A stretch of 45,553 nucleotides of DNA from Hyphomicrobiales bacterium (lineage in GTDB: Bacteria; Pseudomonadota; Alphaproteobacteria; Rhizobiales; NORP267): contig JAUYJB010000029.1 in assembly GCA_030688605.1 (NCBI GenBank), positions 1 to 45,553 on the forward strand. The letters are read 5' to 3'. Positions 27,843 through 38,254 of this stretch are shown here, one piece after another. Position 1 is the first letter of the stretch, and every line of letters begins with the position of its first letter. The notes beneath the pieces were generated by a model that saw only the letters and a program-made list of their open reading frames with translations, ran no database searches and was not told the origin of the DNA. Made by a program: the position numbers and the translations under genes.

Positions 27843-28490
27843 TCAGGAATGCTCGGCCGGGCCCCAGACCTGTTCCAGCCGCTGGGCGCGGCCGCAGTTC
27901 CATTTGTAGAACTTGTATTGGAGCGGATTCTTGTTGTGATAGTCCTGGTGATAGCCCTCCGCCGGCCAGAATGTGCTGGCCGCCTCGATCCGGGTCGCGA
28001 CATTCCTGCCGAAGCGCTTTTCGACCGCCTGCTTCGATTCGTCGGCAAGCTTGCGCTGCGCGTCGTCGGCGACGAAGATCGCCGACTTGTAGGAATCGCC
28101 CTTGTCGCAGAACTGGCCCGCGGCATCGAACGGGTCGACATTGCGCCAGAAGACGTCGAGAAGCTCGGCGTAGGTCACCTGGGCCGGGTAGTAGCGCACG
28201 CGCACGGCTTCCTTGTGCCCCGTGCCCTTGGCCGTGACCTGCTCGTAGGTCGGGTTCTCGACGTGGCCGCCGGTATAGCCGGAGGTGGTCTCGACGACGC
28301 CGGGGACCTTGTCGAAGGCCTCCTCCACGCACCAGAAGCAGCCGCCGGCGAAGATCGCCGTTTCGGCGCCGGCACCTTGTGCCTTGCTCTCCCGCGCGGC
28401 GAGGCTCGCCGCGGCTGCGATGAGGGCGGCGCCGGCCACCGCCGCCAGCCCCAATTTCCCGAGCCTTCTCGAATTCCGCCAAGTCTTCAT
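27843..28490 (-). CDS. msrA: Peptide methionine sulfoxide reductase MsrA, exported form
   Basis: This 215-residue protein reduces methionine-S-sulfoxide in proteins. The active-site motif GGCFWCVEEAFD is at about residues 49-60, followed by GYTGGHVENPTYEQV and the GHKEAVRVRYYPAQVTYAELL stretch. A basic, then hydrophobic N-terminal segment (RLGKLGLAAVAGAALIAAAASLAA) looks like a signal peptide, so it probably works in the periplasm. It lies 76 bp downstream of lepA on the same strand. Bases 28491-28702 upstream show no gene. Confidence 0.93.
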   Translation of the reverse strand: MKTWRNSRRLGKLGLAAVAGAALIAAAASLAARESKAQGAGAETAIFAGGCFWCVEEAFDKVPGVVETTSGYTGGHVENPTYEQVTAKGTGHKEAVRVRYYPAQVTYAELLDVFWRNVDPFDAAGQFCDKGDSYKSAIFVADDAQRKLADESKQAVEKRFGRNVATRIEAASTFWPAEGYHQDYHNKNPLQYKFYKWNCGRAQRLEQVWGPAEHS

Positions 28491-28702
28491 TGCGACCAGC
28501 CTTTCCCGGGATCAACGATTATCGGCAATCTAGACGTTCGGGCGCCGCGCGCAATCGCCCCTCGCGAAAGCGTGATGGCCGGGCCGGCAATCGTGATCTC
28601 CGGCAGGCTGTCGAGAAGGTGCGATTCAAGGTCTCGACAATTACGCCCGGTGAGGTGCCGCACACGCTGGAGTGGTTGCCTATGACCGGGAGCGACTCGC
28701 AT

Positions 28703-29689
28703 CTAGAGCACCGCGAGGGCAACGGCGAAATAGACCAGGATGCTGAGCACGTCCTGAGCGATCGTGGCCAACGGGCCGGAGCCGAAGGCCGGGTCGATCC
28801 CGAACCGTTCGAGCAGGCAGGGGAGGCCGAATCCGATCCCTGTCGCCAGTCCGCCGGCGGCGAATACGGTAAGCGCCACGGCTGCCGCCAGGTCCGCGTC
28901 GGCAAAGCCCAGCATCACGCCCGCGAACGCGAACGCCGAGAGGACGACGCCGATCAGCGCGCCGGTGGCGAGTTCGCCGCGCAGCGCCGGGCCCAGCGGG
29001 ATCCTTCCGGTCGCGAGCGCGCGTACCGTCACGGCCTCCGACTGCGTGCCCACGGCATCGGCAAGATAGACCAGCGCCGGTACGAAGAACGCGATCCGGA
29101 CATCGGCGCTGATCTGCGCCTCGAAACCGGCCATGATGCCGGTCGCGACCGCGCTTCCGGCGACGCCCAGCAGCAGCCAGGGCAGCCTGCGCCAGGCGCG
29201 GCTCACGGGGGAGGCTGTCAATGCATGGCGGGCCGACTCGGTGCGGGCAATGATGCCGGCAAGCCGGTGGACGTCTTCGGTATGCTCATGCCACAGGACA
29301 TCGAGGAGCATCGTGGCGGAGACACAGCCAAGCACATTGTCCCGGGTGTCGAGCACGGGAACGCCCGACAGGGCTTCGCTGCGGGCAATGTTGGCCACGC
29401 TCTCCTGATCCACGTCCCACGTCACGCAGGGCCAGTCCGGATCGGCCAGCTCTCCCACCAATGTCTGGTCCGGCGCTGCAACAAGCTGCGCCATTGGTAG
29501 GGCGCCGGTGAAGAAACCGCCGTCGTCCGTGACGATTACCGGGTCGACGGAGTCCCATTTCGCTTCCTGCAGCAAGAGTCGCAGGTTCATGACCGTTTCG
29601 CCAGCCTCGATTACCGGAACCTGCGTCGCCATGATCGCGCCCGCGGTCCCCGGCGCGTAGGTCCTCGATTGGTCTGACGTCGCGGTCAT
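28703..29689 (-). CDS. MgtE-like magnesium transporter lacking the N-terminal domain
   Basis: This 328-residue membrane protein begins with two CBS domains (about residues 10-75 and 78-135, with VPVIEAGETVMNLRLLL and VPVLDTRDNVLGCVSATMLLD). About five helices of the MgtE type follow, including RLPWLLLGVAGSAVATGI and ADAVGTQSEAVTVRALATG, which matches the P-(x)-G-x-Q-(S/T) region lining the pore. The usual MgtE N-terminal superhelical domain is missing, so gating may differ. The start (MTATSDQ) is at 29689; a longer frame to 29752 is not supported. The upstream 209 bp shows no gene. Confidence 0.8.
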   Translation of the reverse strand: MTATSDQSRTYAPGTAGAIMATQVPVIEAGETVMNLRLLLQEAKWDSVDPVIVTDDGGFFTGALPMAQLVAAPDQTLVGELADPDWPCVTWDVDQESVANIARSEALSGVPVLDTRDNVLGCVSATMLLDVLWHEHTEDVHRLAGIIARTESARHALTASPVSRAWRRLPWLLLGVAGSAVATGIMAGFEAQISADVRIAFFVPALVYLADAVGTQSEAVTVRALATGRIPLGPALRGELATGALIGVVLSAFAFAGVMLGFADADLAAAVALTVFAAGGLATGIGFGLPCLLERFGIDPAFGSGPLATIAQDVLSILVYFAVALAVL

Positions 29690-29898
29690 GATGAGTTCTC
29701 CCGGCCCACGCGGTCTGTGCGGGAAGCATCGCACGCTCCGCAGGGGCGTCAAAGCGGGCGCGAAAGGGAGGGCCGATGTTCGGTACGATCACGGATCGCC
29801 GCGCCGGCCATGCCGCACTGCCGCGTTCAAGACTCCGTCGGCAACACCTGCGCGGCGCAATGAATGCAAAGACGTAAAGATCGCCCTATATCAGGGGC

Positions 29899-30873
29899 AT
29901 GGTGGGACTGACGCCGCTCGATCCGCTCAACAAGGTCCGGCACAAATGGCGCAACCGGCTGCACACCGTGCTGCTCGCGGGCGGCAGCCTGTTGCTGCTG
30001 GTGGCCTGCGCCTATGTGTTCGCGGGGCTCGCCGGCATCTTCTGGGCGGCGCTCCTCGGCGGCCTGAGCCTGTGGATGAGCGCGCGCATGTCTCCGGACC
30101 TCATCCTCAGGCTCTACAAGGCGCGGCGGCTCGAGCCGGAGGATTTCCCGGAAGGCCACCGCATCCTGCGCCTCATCGCCGCCCGGGCAGACCTTCCCGC
30201 CCCGCCCGACCTCTATTACGTGCCGTCGAACCTGATGAACGCCTTTTCCGTCGGCACGCCGCAGGATTCCGCCATCGGCATCACCGACGCCCTGATCCGG
30301 CGCCTGACCCCGCGCCAGTTCGCCGGCGTCATCGCCCATGAGCTGAGCCATATCCGCAACGAGGACATCAAGGTCATGGCGCTCGCCGACATGGTCTCGC
30401 GCCTGACATCGGTCATGTCGATGGTCGGGCTGTTCACGCTGTTCCTGAATTTTCCGGCGATCCTTGCCGGCGGCGGCCGGGTGCCGTGGCTCGGCATCGC
30501 GCTCCTGTGGACGGCGCCGACCATCGGCGCGCTGCTGCAACTGGCGCTGTCCCGGGCGCGCGAATATGACGCCGACCTCGACGCTGCGGGTCTCACCGGC
30601 GACCCGGAGGGCCTGGCCTCGGCGCTGGTGCATCTGGAAAAGAGCCAGGGGCGGATGTGGGAGATGATGCTGCCCGGCGGCCGGGTGCCGCAGCCCTCGG
30701 TGCTGCGCTCGCATCCCAAGACCAGCGAGCGGGTGAGGCGGCTGTTGTCGCTGAAGCCGCCAGAGCGGCCCTTTCTCGACCTGCCCGATGGCCGCCCGAA
30801 GCCGCCGCGCGGCTCGGTGCCGGTCATCCGCGGGCCCCGCACCCGCCTCTCGGCGATGGGGCTCTGGTATTAG
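29899..30873 (+). CDS. M48 family metalloprotease, HtpX-like
   Basis: This 324-residue membrane protease has two N-terminal hydrophobic segments (about residues 24-60), and the zinc motif HELSH (about residues 148-152) preceded by [13 protein letters not shown]. The third ligand is the glutamate of [12 protein letters not shown]. Two further hydrophobic segments lie between ([19 protein letters not shown] and beyond), and a soluble C-terminus carries [12 protein letters not shown]. It belongs to the M48B HtpX-like group involved in membrane-protein quality control. The 3' end overlaps the convergent DUF3750 gene by 4 bp. Confidence 0.92.
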   Translation: MVGLTPLDPLNKVRHKWRNRLHTVLLAGGSLLLLVACAYVFAGLAGIFWAALLGGLSLWMSARMSPDLILRLYKARRLEPEDFPEGHRILRLIAARADLPAPPDLYYVPSNLMNAFSVGTPQDSAIGITDALIRRLTPRQFAGVIAHELSHIRNEDIKVMALADMVSRLTSVMSMVGLFTLFLNFPAILAGGGRVPWLGIALLWTAPTIGALLQLALSRAREYDADLDAAGLTGDPEGLASALVHLEKSQGRMWEMMLPGGRVPQPSVLRSHPKTSERVRRLLSLKPPERPFLDLPDGRPKPPRGSVPVIRGPRTRLSAMGLWY

Positions 30874-31643
30874 TTCGCCATGAAGGCCGCCAAGGCTCTC
30901 GAGGCAAGGCCGGCAAGATCGACGCGGCCGAGCGACGGCAGCGAGACGGTTGCCGCGAGCAGGTTCACGCCGCCGACGAGGCCAAACAAATTGACCTCCA
31001 GGCCCTCCTCTCCGGCGAGGGTGAGACCGAGAATGCCGGCGAGCGAAAGCTGCCAGCCAGTCTTGCTCGGCGCCTGAACCAGATAGACGCCGTCGCCGAC
31101 ATAGTCCTTGCCGAGCGCAACCGGCGGCAGGACGAGGTCGAAGCCGGGCACGGCGCGGGCGATGGCGGCGATGAAGCTGTTGGAGTTGGGACCCGGCCAG
31201 CTGCGGTAGCCGCCGCGCTCATTGTGCGGATAGGCGCGGATCGCCGCCTCGATCCTAGGGATCAGACGCGCCGCCTCCTCGCCGCGCAGATCATAGATGA
31301 CTTGCGGCATGTTGCCGTACCAGCGGCCGTCGGGCGCGTGGCGGTTGCGGTGCACCGGGCTGCCCCAGGCGGTGACCTCGTAGCGGCTGAAACCCGAGGC
31401 GTCTTCGGGCTTGATCAGGAGCCAGCTATGGACGGCGAAAATGCCGCGCCAGCTGCCGGCGCGCGCCGTATAGACCTGGATGATCGCCTCGCCGTTGCCC
31501 GCCGGGTCGGGCGCGATCCCCGCCGACGACCAGTCGGCCGAGCGCCAGCTCTGAGGCCAGCCCTGGGCCGCGAACCAGACGCCGCCTGCCACCAAAGGCA
31601 GCGGAAAGAACAGCGCGAACAGCCATACGGCGAGGCGCTTCAT
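30870..31643 (-). CDS. DUF3750 family protein
   Basis: This 257-residue protein has an N-terminal signal or anchor ([21 protein letters not shown]). The conserved DUF3750 core includes [22 protein letters not shown], the [15 protein letters not shown] segment and [24 protein letters not shown], plus a hydrophobic C-terminus. Function is unknown; the histidine/asparagine/serine pattern suggests an envelope-located hydrolase-like fold, but that is speculative. It converges with the M48 protease gene. Confidence 0.85.
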   Translation of the reverse strand: MKRLAVWLFALFFPLPLVAGGVWFAAQGWPQSWRSADWSSAGIAPDPAGNGEAIIQVYTARAGSWRGIFAVHSWLLIKPEDASGFSRYEVTAWGSPVHRNRHAPDGRWYGNMPQVIYDLRGEEAARLIPRIEAAIRAYPHNERGGYRSWPGPNSNSFIAAIARAVPGFDLVLPPVALGKDYVGDGVYLVQAPSKTGWQLSLAGILGLTLAGEEGLEVNLFGLVGGVNLLAATVSLPSLGRVDLAGLASRALAAFMAN

Positions 31644-31733
31644 GCAAGCGGCTTTCGAAAGGTTGCGCGACGATCCGATTATATCAGAGCCGCACAGACG
31701 GCAAATCGATGGCCGCGGCCGGACGCCCCGGCA

Positions 31734-31761
31734 TTGCGCTTTTCGTGCGCCCGCCTATATT
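31734..31761 (+). promoter_or_regulatory. Candidate sigma-70 promoter of typA
   Basis: TTGCGC (31734-31739) and TATATT (31756-31761) are separated by 16 bp, about 50 bp upstream of the typA ATG. The -10 is good and the -35 fair. Confidence 0.45.
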
Positions 31762-31812
31762 GCGCCGCAACCAGAGTGACGCGCCGCCCGGGCCGCGCGA
31801 AAGTGGATTTCC

Positions 31813-33630
31813 ATGAACCTCCGCAACATCGCCATCATCGCCCATGTCGACCATGGCAAGACGACCCTGATCGACCGGCTGCTGGCGCAGTCCGGCGCCT
31901 TCCGCGAAAATCAGCGCGTCGCCGAGCGGGCGATGGACTCCAACGAGTTGGAGCGCGAGCGCGGCATCACCATCCTCGCCAAGGTCACCTCGATCCCGTG
32001 GCGCGAGGCGCGCATCAACATCGTCGATACGCCGGGGCATGCCGATTTCGGCGGCGAGGTCGAGCGCATCCTCAACATGGTGGACGGCGCCGTGGTCCTG
32101 GTCGACGCTTCCGAGGGGCCGATGCCGCAGACCAAGTTCGTCGTCGCCAAGGCGCTCAAGGTGGGCTTGAGGCCCATCGTCGCCATCAACAAGATCGACA
32201 AGGCCGACGCCCGCCCCGACGCCGTTGTCGACGAGGTGTTCGACCTGTTCGCGGCGCTCGGCGCCAGCGACGAGCAGCTCGACTTTCCGATCCTCTACGG
32301 CTCGGCCAAGGAGGGCTGGATGGCGGTCGCGCCGGCGGGACCGAAGCGGGACATGGCACCGCTGTTCGACCTCGTGGTCCGCCACGTTCCGGCGCCCACG
32401 GTCGAGCCCGGCGCGTTGCGCATGCTGGCCACCACCATCGAGGCCAACCCCTATCTCGGCCGGGTGCTGACCGGTCGGATCACGTCCGGCGCCGTCTCGC
32501 CCAACCAGCCGGTCAAGGCGCTTTCCCGCGACGGCAGGATCGTCGAGCAGGGGCGCATCTCCAAGGTGCTCGCCTTCCGCGGCCTGGAGCGGCAGCCGAT
32601 CGAGGTGGCCCGCGCCGGCGACATCGTCGCCATCGCGGGCCTTGGCGTCGCCACCGTCTCCGACACGATCTGCGATCCCGCCATCGACATGCCGCTTGCA
32701 GCCCTGCCGATCGACCCGCCGACGCTGGCCATGACCTTCCGCATCAATGACGGGCCGCTCGCGGGCCTTGACGGCGACAAGGTGCAGAGCCGGGTGATCC
32801 GCGAGCGGCTGCTGCGCGAGGCGGAGGGCAATGTGGCGCTGCGCGTGGCGATGACGGCGGACAGCGACGCCTTCGAGGTCTCCGGACGTGGCGAATTGCA
32901 GCTCGGCATTCTGATCGAAACCATGCGGCGCGAAGGCTTCGAGTTGAGCGTCTCCCGCCCCAAGGTGCTGTTCAAGCGGAACGACGAGGGCGAATTGCTG
33001 GAGCCGATCGAGGAGGTGGTGATCGACCTCGACGAGGAGCATTCCGGCGTCGTTGTGCAGACGATGTCCGAGCGCAAGGCTGAGATGGTGGAGATGCGGC
33101 CCTCCGGCGGCGGGCGGCTGCGGCTCGTCTTCCACGCGCCGACGCGCGGGCTGATCGGCTACCAGGGCGAGCTCCTTACCGACACGCGCGGAACCGCGGT
33201 GATGAACCGGCTGTTCCACGGCTACGCGCCCTACAAGGGCGTCATCCCCGGCCGCCGCAACGGCGTGCTGATCTCCACCGAATTCGGCGAGGCGGTCGCC
33301 TATGCCATGTGGAATCTGGAGGCGCGTGGGCCGATGATGATCGACCCCGGCGTCAAGGTCTATCCCGGCATGATCGTCGGCGAGCACACGCGCGACAACG
33401 ATCTTGAAGTTAACGTGCTCAAGGGCAAGAAGCTCACCAATATCCGCACCCACAGCAAGGATGAGGCGGTGCGGCTAACTCCTCCTATCCGCATGACACT
33501 GGAAAAGGCGCTGGCCTATATCCAGGACGACGAATTGGTGGAAGTCACGCCAAAATCGATCCGCTTGCGCAAGCTGTTGCTCGACCCGCACGCGCGCAAA
33601 CGGGCGGAGCGGCGTTCAGCCCTCGTCTGA
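31813..33630 (+). CDS. typA: Ribosome-associated GTPase TypA/BipA
   Basis: This 605-residue translational GTPase is involved in ribosome assembly and stress responses. GTPase motifs are G1 [11 protein letters not shown]2 [12 protein letters not shown]3 [14 protein letters not shown] and G4 [11 protein letters not shown]. The C-terminal region carries the TypA-specific segments [20 protein letters not shown] and [17 protein letters not shown]. Length is normal and the gene is intact. It is monocistronic, with the GGDEF-EAL gene 158 bp downstream. Confidence 0.97.
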   Translation: MNLRNIAIIAHVDHGKTTLIDRLLAQSGAFRENQRVAERAMDSNELERERGITILAKVTSIPWREARINIVDTPGHADFGGEVERILNMVDGAVVLVDASEGPMPQTKFVVAKALKVGLRPIVAINKIDKADARPDAVVDEVFDLFAALGASDEQLDFPILYGSAKEGWMAVAPAGPKRDMAPLFDLVVRHVPAPTVEPGALRMLATTIEANPYLGRVLTGRITSGAVSPNQPVKALSRDGRIVEQGRISKVLAFRGLERQPIEVARAGDIVAIAGLGVATVSDTICDPAIDMPLAALPIDPPTLAMTFRINDGPLAGLDGDKVQSRVIRERLLREAEGNVALRVAMTADSDAFEVSGRGELQLGILIETMRREGFELSVSRPKVLFKRNDEGELLEPIEEVVIDLDEEHSGVVVQTMSERKAEMVEMRPSGGGRLRLVFHAPTRGLIGYQGELLTDTRGTAVMNRLFHGYAPYKGVIPGRRNGVLISTEFGEAVAYAMWNLEARGPMMIDPGVKVYPGMIVGEHTRDNDLEVNVLKGKKLTNIRTHSKDEAVRLTPPIRMTLEKALAYIQDDELVEVTPKSIRLRKLLLDPHARKRAERRSALV

Positions 33631-33788
33631 GCCGCCGCGTCGGGGTCTCGCCTCGGTTTTTCAGAGGAATTCAGCGCCCTTTCGGGGTTTAGAAGCGGAT
33701 AATCGATAGCGTTCGATTACCGCACCCGTCTTGAGTGTATCTTAACCAGCGCCTGCAACCATGTGCTGTCAAGCACAAGGGAGCATGT

Positions 33789-35894
33789 ATGTCTTCCAGG
33801 TGGGCCAAAGGCGACCTCATGCTCATCACGGGGCTCGTCGCCTTCGGTTTGTTCATGGTGCTGGGCGTGGTTTTCGTGACCCGCCTGATCTCGCTTGACG
33901 TTCTCGAGCGGGACGCGCGCTATCTCGCCACCTTTTGGGCGCAGCATGTCAGCAACCAGATGGGCCGTCCCGCGGCGATCGCCAGGGACAGCAACTATAG
34001 CCACGGTCTGCAATATGCCGACGCGTCGCCGCCGCGCTCGCAGGCGGACGGCCTTGTCCATAGCCCGGCGGCCTCGAGCGACGCCGCTTTGGCCATAAAG
34101 CGTTCTGTCGGCGAGCCGGCCGCGTCGCGCTATCGACCAGATGAGCTCCTGTCGTTCCGCAGCGGCGAGCATTTCAGCATCGTTCGCCGCTTTGCGCTGT
34201 TTCGCGCTGACCGCTCGGTGGAAGCCAGGGGACCGAATTTCAGCGCCCGGGAGCTGCGCACGCTGGCCCGCAACGCCAATTTCGACCGGGCCTTCCAGCG
34301 CACCATCACCTCCGGCAGGAGCCTTTTGCGCTATGCCTCCTCGGGAATGCCGAACATGCCCGCGCACACCGCCCGGGTGTTCGTCCCGATCAAGGATGGC
34401 GCGCGGGTATCGAAGGTGATGGTCGTCGACACTGACCAGTCGAGCGCCTACATCCGCTTCAGCAACGCCTTCAACATCGCGATCGTCGTCTCCTCGGCCT
34501 TGATGATGCTCGGCATCAGCGCTCCCCTCTTCGTGGTTTGGCGCCGAATCCGCCAGCAGGACCAGCTGCAGCGGGAGATCCATTTCCTCGCCGCCCACGA
34601 CCCGCTGACCGGGCTTTCGAACCGCGCCCGTTTTATCCAGCATCTGGCGCGGGCCCTGGATGAGGCGCAGCGCAACCACACCTCCGTCGCCGTCTTGTCT
34701 GTCGATCTCAATCGCTTCAAGGATATCAACGATGCGCTCGGCCATCCGATCGGCGATGCGCTTCTCGCCAGTGTCGGCGAACGGATTCGCGAGGTCATCG
34801 CCGACCACGACGCCATTGCCGGCCGCCTCGGCGGCAATGAGTTCGCGATCCTCGTCGAAGGCAAGAAGGCAAGGAACGCCGCCCTCGTGCTCGCCCGCAC
34901 CGTTCGCGATTCGATGGCCAAACCGCACACCGTTCGCGGGCATAAATTGATCAGCTCGATCAGCGTCGGCTTGGCGATCGGCCCGGCCGACGGGGAGGAC
35001 CCGGCCACCCTCCTGAAACATGCCGAGATGGCCCTCGCCCAGGCCAAGGCTTCGGGGGACAATTCCGGCCGCTTCTACGTCCGGTCCATGGAGGACGCAA
35101 GCCGCAGGCGCCGCGAGCTGGAGAAGGATCTGCGCAAGGCCATCGCAGAGGAACAGCTTCGCCTCCAGTATCAGCCGCAATTCGACCTCATCACCGGCCG
35201 GGTCATAGGCTACGAGGCGCTGATCCGCTGGGACCATCCGGAAAAGGGGCCGATCCCGCCGGACGAGTTCGTGCCCTGCGCCGAGCAGAGCGGCCTCATC
35301 CACGCGATCGGAGAATGGGCGTTGCGCACCGGCTGCCGCTATGCTGTCACCTGGCCCGTGCCGGTGAACGTCGCCATCAATCTGTCGGCGATCCAGTTCT
35401 TGAACAACGACCTGGTGCCGATGATCGAGAACATCCTGGAGGAGACCGGCATCGACCCGAAACGTCTCGAAATCGAGATCACGGAAAGCGTGCTTCTGCA
35501 CAATATCGATCGCGTGCAGAATACGCTGCGACGGCTCGGCGAGCACGGCGTGGCGGTGGCGCTCGATGATTTCGGCACCGGCTATTCGAGCCTCAGCTAT
35601 CTCGCCCGGTTCCCCTTCAACAAGCTGAAGATCGACCAGTCCTTCGTCCATGCGCTGGGATCCAGCCCCGAAGCGACCGCGGTGATCAAGACCATCGTCG
35701 GGCTCGGCCGCGCCCTCGACATCGCCATCGTTGCGGAGGGTGTCGAGACCGAGGCGCAGGCCGAAGCCCTGCGCGCGGTCGGCTGCACGCAGGTGCAGGG
35801 CTTCCTTTACGGCCGCCCGAGCGACCAGGTGCTCGATGCCTGGGACGCGACGGTCAAGCTCGCCCGCTCGATGCGCAAAGTCTCCGCCGCCTAG
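33789..35894 (+). CDS. Membrane-anchored GGDEF-EAL protein, likely c-di-GMP phosphodiesterase
   Basis: This 701-residue protein has a first membrane helix (about residues 10-33), a periplasmic sensory region to about 220, a second helix (about 226-246), a GGDEF domain and an EAL domain. The GGDEF signature reads GGNEF (348-352), so diguanylate cyclase activity is doubtful. The EAL domain keeps EAL (476-478), the NLSA asparagine, EIEITES, DDFGTGYSS, KIDQSF and the late EGVET glutamate, all needed for hydrolysis. The start at 33789 has GGGAG upstream. It probably degrades c-di-GMP and might use GTP as an allosteric ligand at the degenerate GGDEF. Confidence 0.92.
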   Translation: MSSRWAKGDLMLITGLVAFGLFMVLGVVFVTRLISLDVLERDARYLATFWAQHVSNQMGRPAAIARDSNYSHGLQYADASPPRSQADGLVHSPAASSDAALAIKRSVGEPAASRYRPDELLSFRSGEHFSIVRRFALFRADRSVEARGPNFSARELRTLARNANFDRAFQRTITSGRSLLRYASSGMPNMPAHTARVFVPIKDGARVSKVMVVDTDQSSAYIRFSNAFNIAIVVSSALMMLGISAPLFVVWRRIRQQDQLQREIHFLAAHDPLTGLSNRARFIQHLARALDEAQRNHTSVAVLSVDLNRFKDINDALGHPIGDALLASVGERIREVIADHDAIAGRLGGNEFAILVEGKKARNAALVLARTVRDSMAKPHTVRGHKLISSISVGLAIGPADGEDPATLLKHAEMALAQAKASGDNSGRFYVRSMEDASRRRRELEKDLRKAIAEEQLRLQYQPQFDLITGRVIGYEALIRWDHPEKGPIPPDEFVPCAEQSGLIHAIGEWALRTGCRYAVTWPVPVNVAINLSAIQFLNNDLVPMIENILEETGIDPKRLEIEITESVLLHNIDRVQNTLRRLGEHGVAVALDDFGTGYSSLSYLARFPFNKLKIDQSFVHALGSSPEATAVIKTIVGLGRALDIAIVAEGVETEAQAEALRAVGCTQVQGFLYGRPSDQVLDAWDATVKLARSMRKVSAA

Positions 35895-35940
35895 ACATAT
35901 TCGGCTTCCGGCGCGCCGCGGCCGGGAATATGATGGCGTC

Positions 35941-36450
35941 ATGGAGCCTGTCGTCATCGACATTCGCAACGCCGCGCCCGACGATGCCGAGACGCTTGCC
36001 GATCTGCACGGGCAGGCTTGGCACGGCGCCTATCGCGGCATTCTTCCGGCCTTGAGCTTGGAGCGGATGATCGCCCGGCGCGGCGCCAGCTGGTGGCGGC
36101 AGGCGATTGCCGCCGCGCCGCGCTCGATCCTGGTGCTGGCCTTTGCCGACCGGCTCGCCGGCTATGCCAGCATCGGGCCGGCACGCATGCGCATCGCCGG
36201 CCACGAGGGGGAGATCTACGAGATCTACCTCAAGCCCGAGTTCCAGGGCGTCGGCCTCGGGACGCGCCTGTTCCGCACCGCGCGCAAGCGCCTCGACGCC
36301 AGCGGGCGCCGCGGCCACGTCGTCTGGGCGCTTGCCGACAACGCGCCGGCCTGCGCCTTCTACGAGGCGCTGCAGGGCTACCGGGCGGCGGTGACCAAGG
36401 AACGGCTCGGCGGGCGCGTGCTCGACAAGGTCGCCTATTGCTGGCGCTGA
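35941..36450 (+). CDS. GNAT family N-acetyltransferase
   Basis: This 169-residue protein has the GNAT fold. The N-terminal IRNAAPDDAETLADLHGQAWHGAYRG precedes the acetyl-CoA loop in YLKPEFQGVGLGTRLFRTAR (Q/R-x2-G-x-G/A), followed by ADNAPACAFYEALQGYRA, the typical N-x-(A)-x3-YE helix. The acceptor substrate is unknown. It starts 46 bp after the GGDEF-EAL gene on the same strand. Confidence 0.9.
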   Translation: MEPVVIDIRNAAPDDAETLADLHGQAWHGAYRGILPALSLERMIARRGASWWRQAIAAAPRSILVLAFADRLAGYASIGPARMRIAGHEGEIYEIYLKPEFQGVGLGTRLFRTARKRLDASGRRGHVVWALADNAPACAFYEALQGYRAAVTKERLGGRVLDKVAYCWR

Positions 36451-36471
36451 ATTCCGGGAAATAGCGGGATT

Positions 36472-37359
36472 CTACGATATGGCGGGGCCTTCGAGGCCGG
36501 CGGCGGCGCGCGCCGCGGTGAGCGTGTTGGCCAGCAGCAGGGCGATGGTCATCGGCCCGACGCCGCCCGGCACCGGCGTGATGGCGCCGGCAACCGCGCT
36601 TGCCTCGGCAAAGGCGACGTCGCCGACAAGCCTCTTCTTGCCATCCGGCCCGTCGACGCGGTTGATGCCGACATCGATGACGCAGGCGCCGGGCTTGATC
36701 CAGTCGCCGCGGATCATCTCGGCGCGGCCGACGGCGGCGACGAGCAGGTCGGCTCGGCGGCACACGGCGGCAAGGTCGCGGGTGCGCGAATGGGCGACGG
36801 TCACGGTGCAGTTTTCCTTCAGGAGCAGCTGGGCGAGCGGCTTGCCGACGATGTTGGAGCGGCCGACGATCACCGCTTCGAGACCTTCGAGCGCGCCGAG
36901 CGCGCGCTTGGCGAGGATCGTGCAGCCGGCCGGCGTGCAGGGGACGAGGCTCTCCTGACCGGTGGCCAGACGTCCGACATTGACGACATTGAAGCCGTCG
37001 ACATCCTTGCGCGGGTCGACGGCGTTGATCACCGTCTGCGAGTCGATCTGCGCCGGCAGCGGCAGCTGCACCAGGATGCCGTGCACCGCCGCATCGCCAT
37101 TGAGCCGGTCGATGAGGCCGAGCAGGCCCGCCTGAGGCGTTGCCGCTTCGAGGATGTGGTCGAAGGCGCGCATGCCGACCTCGGCGCTCTGCCGGCTCTT
37201 GTTGCGCACATAAATGTGGCTTGCCGGATCGTCGCCGACCAGAACTACGGCCAGGCCGGGAACGAACCCGTGCGTGCGGTCAAGCTCGCCGACGCCGGCG
37301 GCGACCGCGGCACGGATTTCGGCGGCGATCGCCTTGCCGTCGATGATGTTGGCGCTCAC
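36472..37359 (-). CDS. folD: Bifunctional methylenetetrahydrofolate dehydrogenase/cyclohydrolase
   Basis: This 295-residue cytosolic enzyme interconverts 5,10-methylene-, 5,10-methenyl- and 10-formyl-tetrahydrofolate. [21 protein letters not shown] carries the catalytic YxxxK region (Y...K within IYVRNKSR). [10 protein letters not shown] and the NADP-binding [15 protein letters not shown] with [18 protein letters not shown] near the C-terminus are diagnostic. The start is GTG at 37359. Confidence 0.96.
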   Translation of the reverse strand: MSANIIDGKAIAAEIRAAVAAGVGELDRTHGFVPGLAVVLVGDDPASHIYVRNKSRQSAEVGMRAFDHILEAATPQAGLLGLIDRLNGDAAVHGILVQLPLPAQIDSQTVINAVDPRKDVDGFNVVNVGRLATGQESLVPCTPAGCTILAKRALGALEGLEAVIVGRSNIVGKPLAQLLLKENCTVTVAHSRTRDLAAVCRRADLLVAAVGRAEMIRGDWIKPGACVIDVGINRVDGPDGKKRLVGDVAFAEASAVAGAITPVPGGVGPMTIALLLANTLTAARAAAGLEGPAIS

Positions 37360-37392
37360 GCGAAACTTGCCCTCGGCATTGGCGTCGATCCT

Positions 37393-37716
37393 TCACGCCC
37401 GCGTGCCCTGCAGGAGGACGGTCAGGCGCTTGCCCATGAGCCGCGGGTCGGCAGCGATGGCGACGATCTTGACGCGTCCCCGCGCGCCGCCGGTCACCGC
37501 GACGCACCCTTTGGGCACCGACAGGGCCTTGGCGACAAGGGCGCATAACGCCGCATTGGCCTTGCCCTTCTCCGGCACCGCGCGCACCCGCGCGGTCAAG
37601 ACCGAGCCGCCGTCGGCGAGCCGGGCAACGCCCTCGATCGCGTCGCGCGAGGATTTCGGCGTCAGGCGCACGCGTAGTTCGACGCCGCCGTCCTTTTCTC
37701 GCCAGATCGTGTCCAC
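37393..37716 (-). CDS. DUF167 family (YggU) protein
   Basis: This 107-residue protein has the YggU pattern: LRVRLTPKSSRDAIEG, then VPEKGKANAALCALVAKAL and KGCVAVTGGARGRVKIVAI. The start is GTG at 37716. It lies 16 bp after yggT and 33 bp before folD, an order common in alphaproteobacteria. Function is unknown. Confidence 0.9.
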   Translation of the reverse strand: MDTIWREKDGGVELRVRLTPKSSRDAIEGVARLADGGSVLTARVRAVPEKGKANAALCALVAKALSVPKGCVAVTGGARGRVKIVAIAADPRLMGKRLTVLLQGTRA

Positions 37717-37732
37717 ATGCGCGGCCGAACAA

Positions 37733-38014
37733 TCAGAAATAGAAGGTTCGGATGATGAGCTGCTGGATGAAATAGATGATCAGCAGCAAGATGACGGGCG
37801 AGATGTCGATACCCCCCAGATTGGGCATGAACTGGCGGATCGGCCGCAGCGCCGGTTCGGTGAGCCGGTTGAGTATGTCGGCGACGGTGTAGACGAACCG
37901 GTTTCGGGTATCGACCACGTTGAAGGCGATGAGCCAGCTCATCACCGCCGCGGCGATGATGATCCACCAGTAGATCCAAAGCGCCGCAAGGATCACGTCG
38001 AAGATTGCGAGCAT
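37733..38014 (-). CDS. yggT: YggT family membrane protein
   Basis: This 93-residue protein has two hydrophobic segments (residues 5-31 and 74-90) and the diagnostic RLTEPALRPIRQFMPNLGGIDISPVILLL. YggT proteins are linked to cell envelope and osmotic functions and often pair with DUF167 as here. The ATG at 38014 (MLAIFDV) is chosen; upstream in-frame extensions are not family-like. Confidence 0.92.
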   Translation of the reverse strand: MLAIFDVILAALWIYWWIIIAAAVMSWLIAFNVVDTRNRFVYTVADILNRLTEPALRPIRQFMPNLGGIDISPVILLLIIYFIQQLIIRTFYF

Positions 38015-38118
38015 CGGGTTTGCCCCAGAGTCGGTTGCCGGCGACAGCCATTCATGTACCTGCCCGTGACCGCCGCTGCAAGCGCGCTGACGCGGCGCGG
38101 CGGCCCGCGGCATCATTC

Positions 38119-38148
38119 TTGACAGGCTTACGGGCCGGCCCCTAAATA
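38119..38148 (+). promoter_or_regulatory. Promoter of tRNA-Ala
   Basis: A perfect TTGACA (38119-38124) and TAAATA (38143-38148), 18 bp apart, lie 30 bp upstream of the tRNA. The spacing and quality are typical of a strong stable-RNA promoter. Confidence 0.7.
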
Positions 38149-38178
38149 CCGGCCGCGCGCAAACCCAAGCGCGCCGAT

Positions 38179-38254
<76 letters not shown>

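Noticed and set aside
31684-33453. A long minus-strand frame antisense to typA
   Set aside because: TypA motifs are unambiguous on the plus strand; the antisense reading has no family features.
33717-35969. A 750-codon minus-strand frame antisense to the GGDEF-EAL gene
   Set aside because: It is the GC-codon shadow of a strongly conserved gene and shows no domain of its own.
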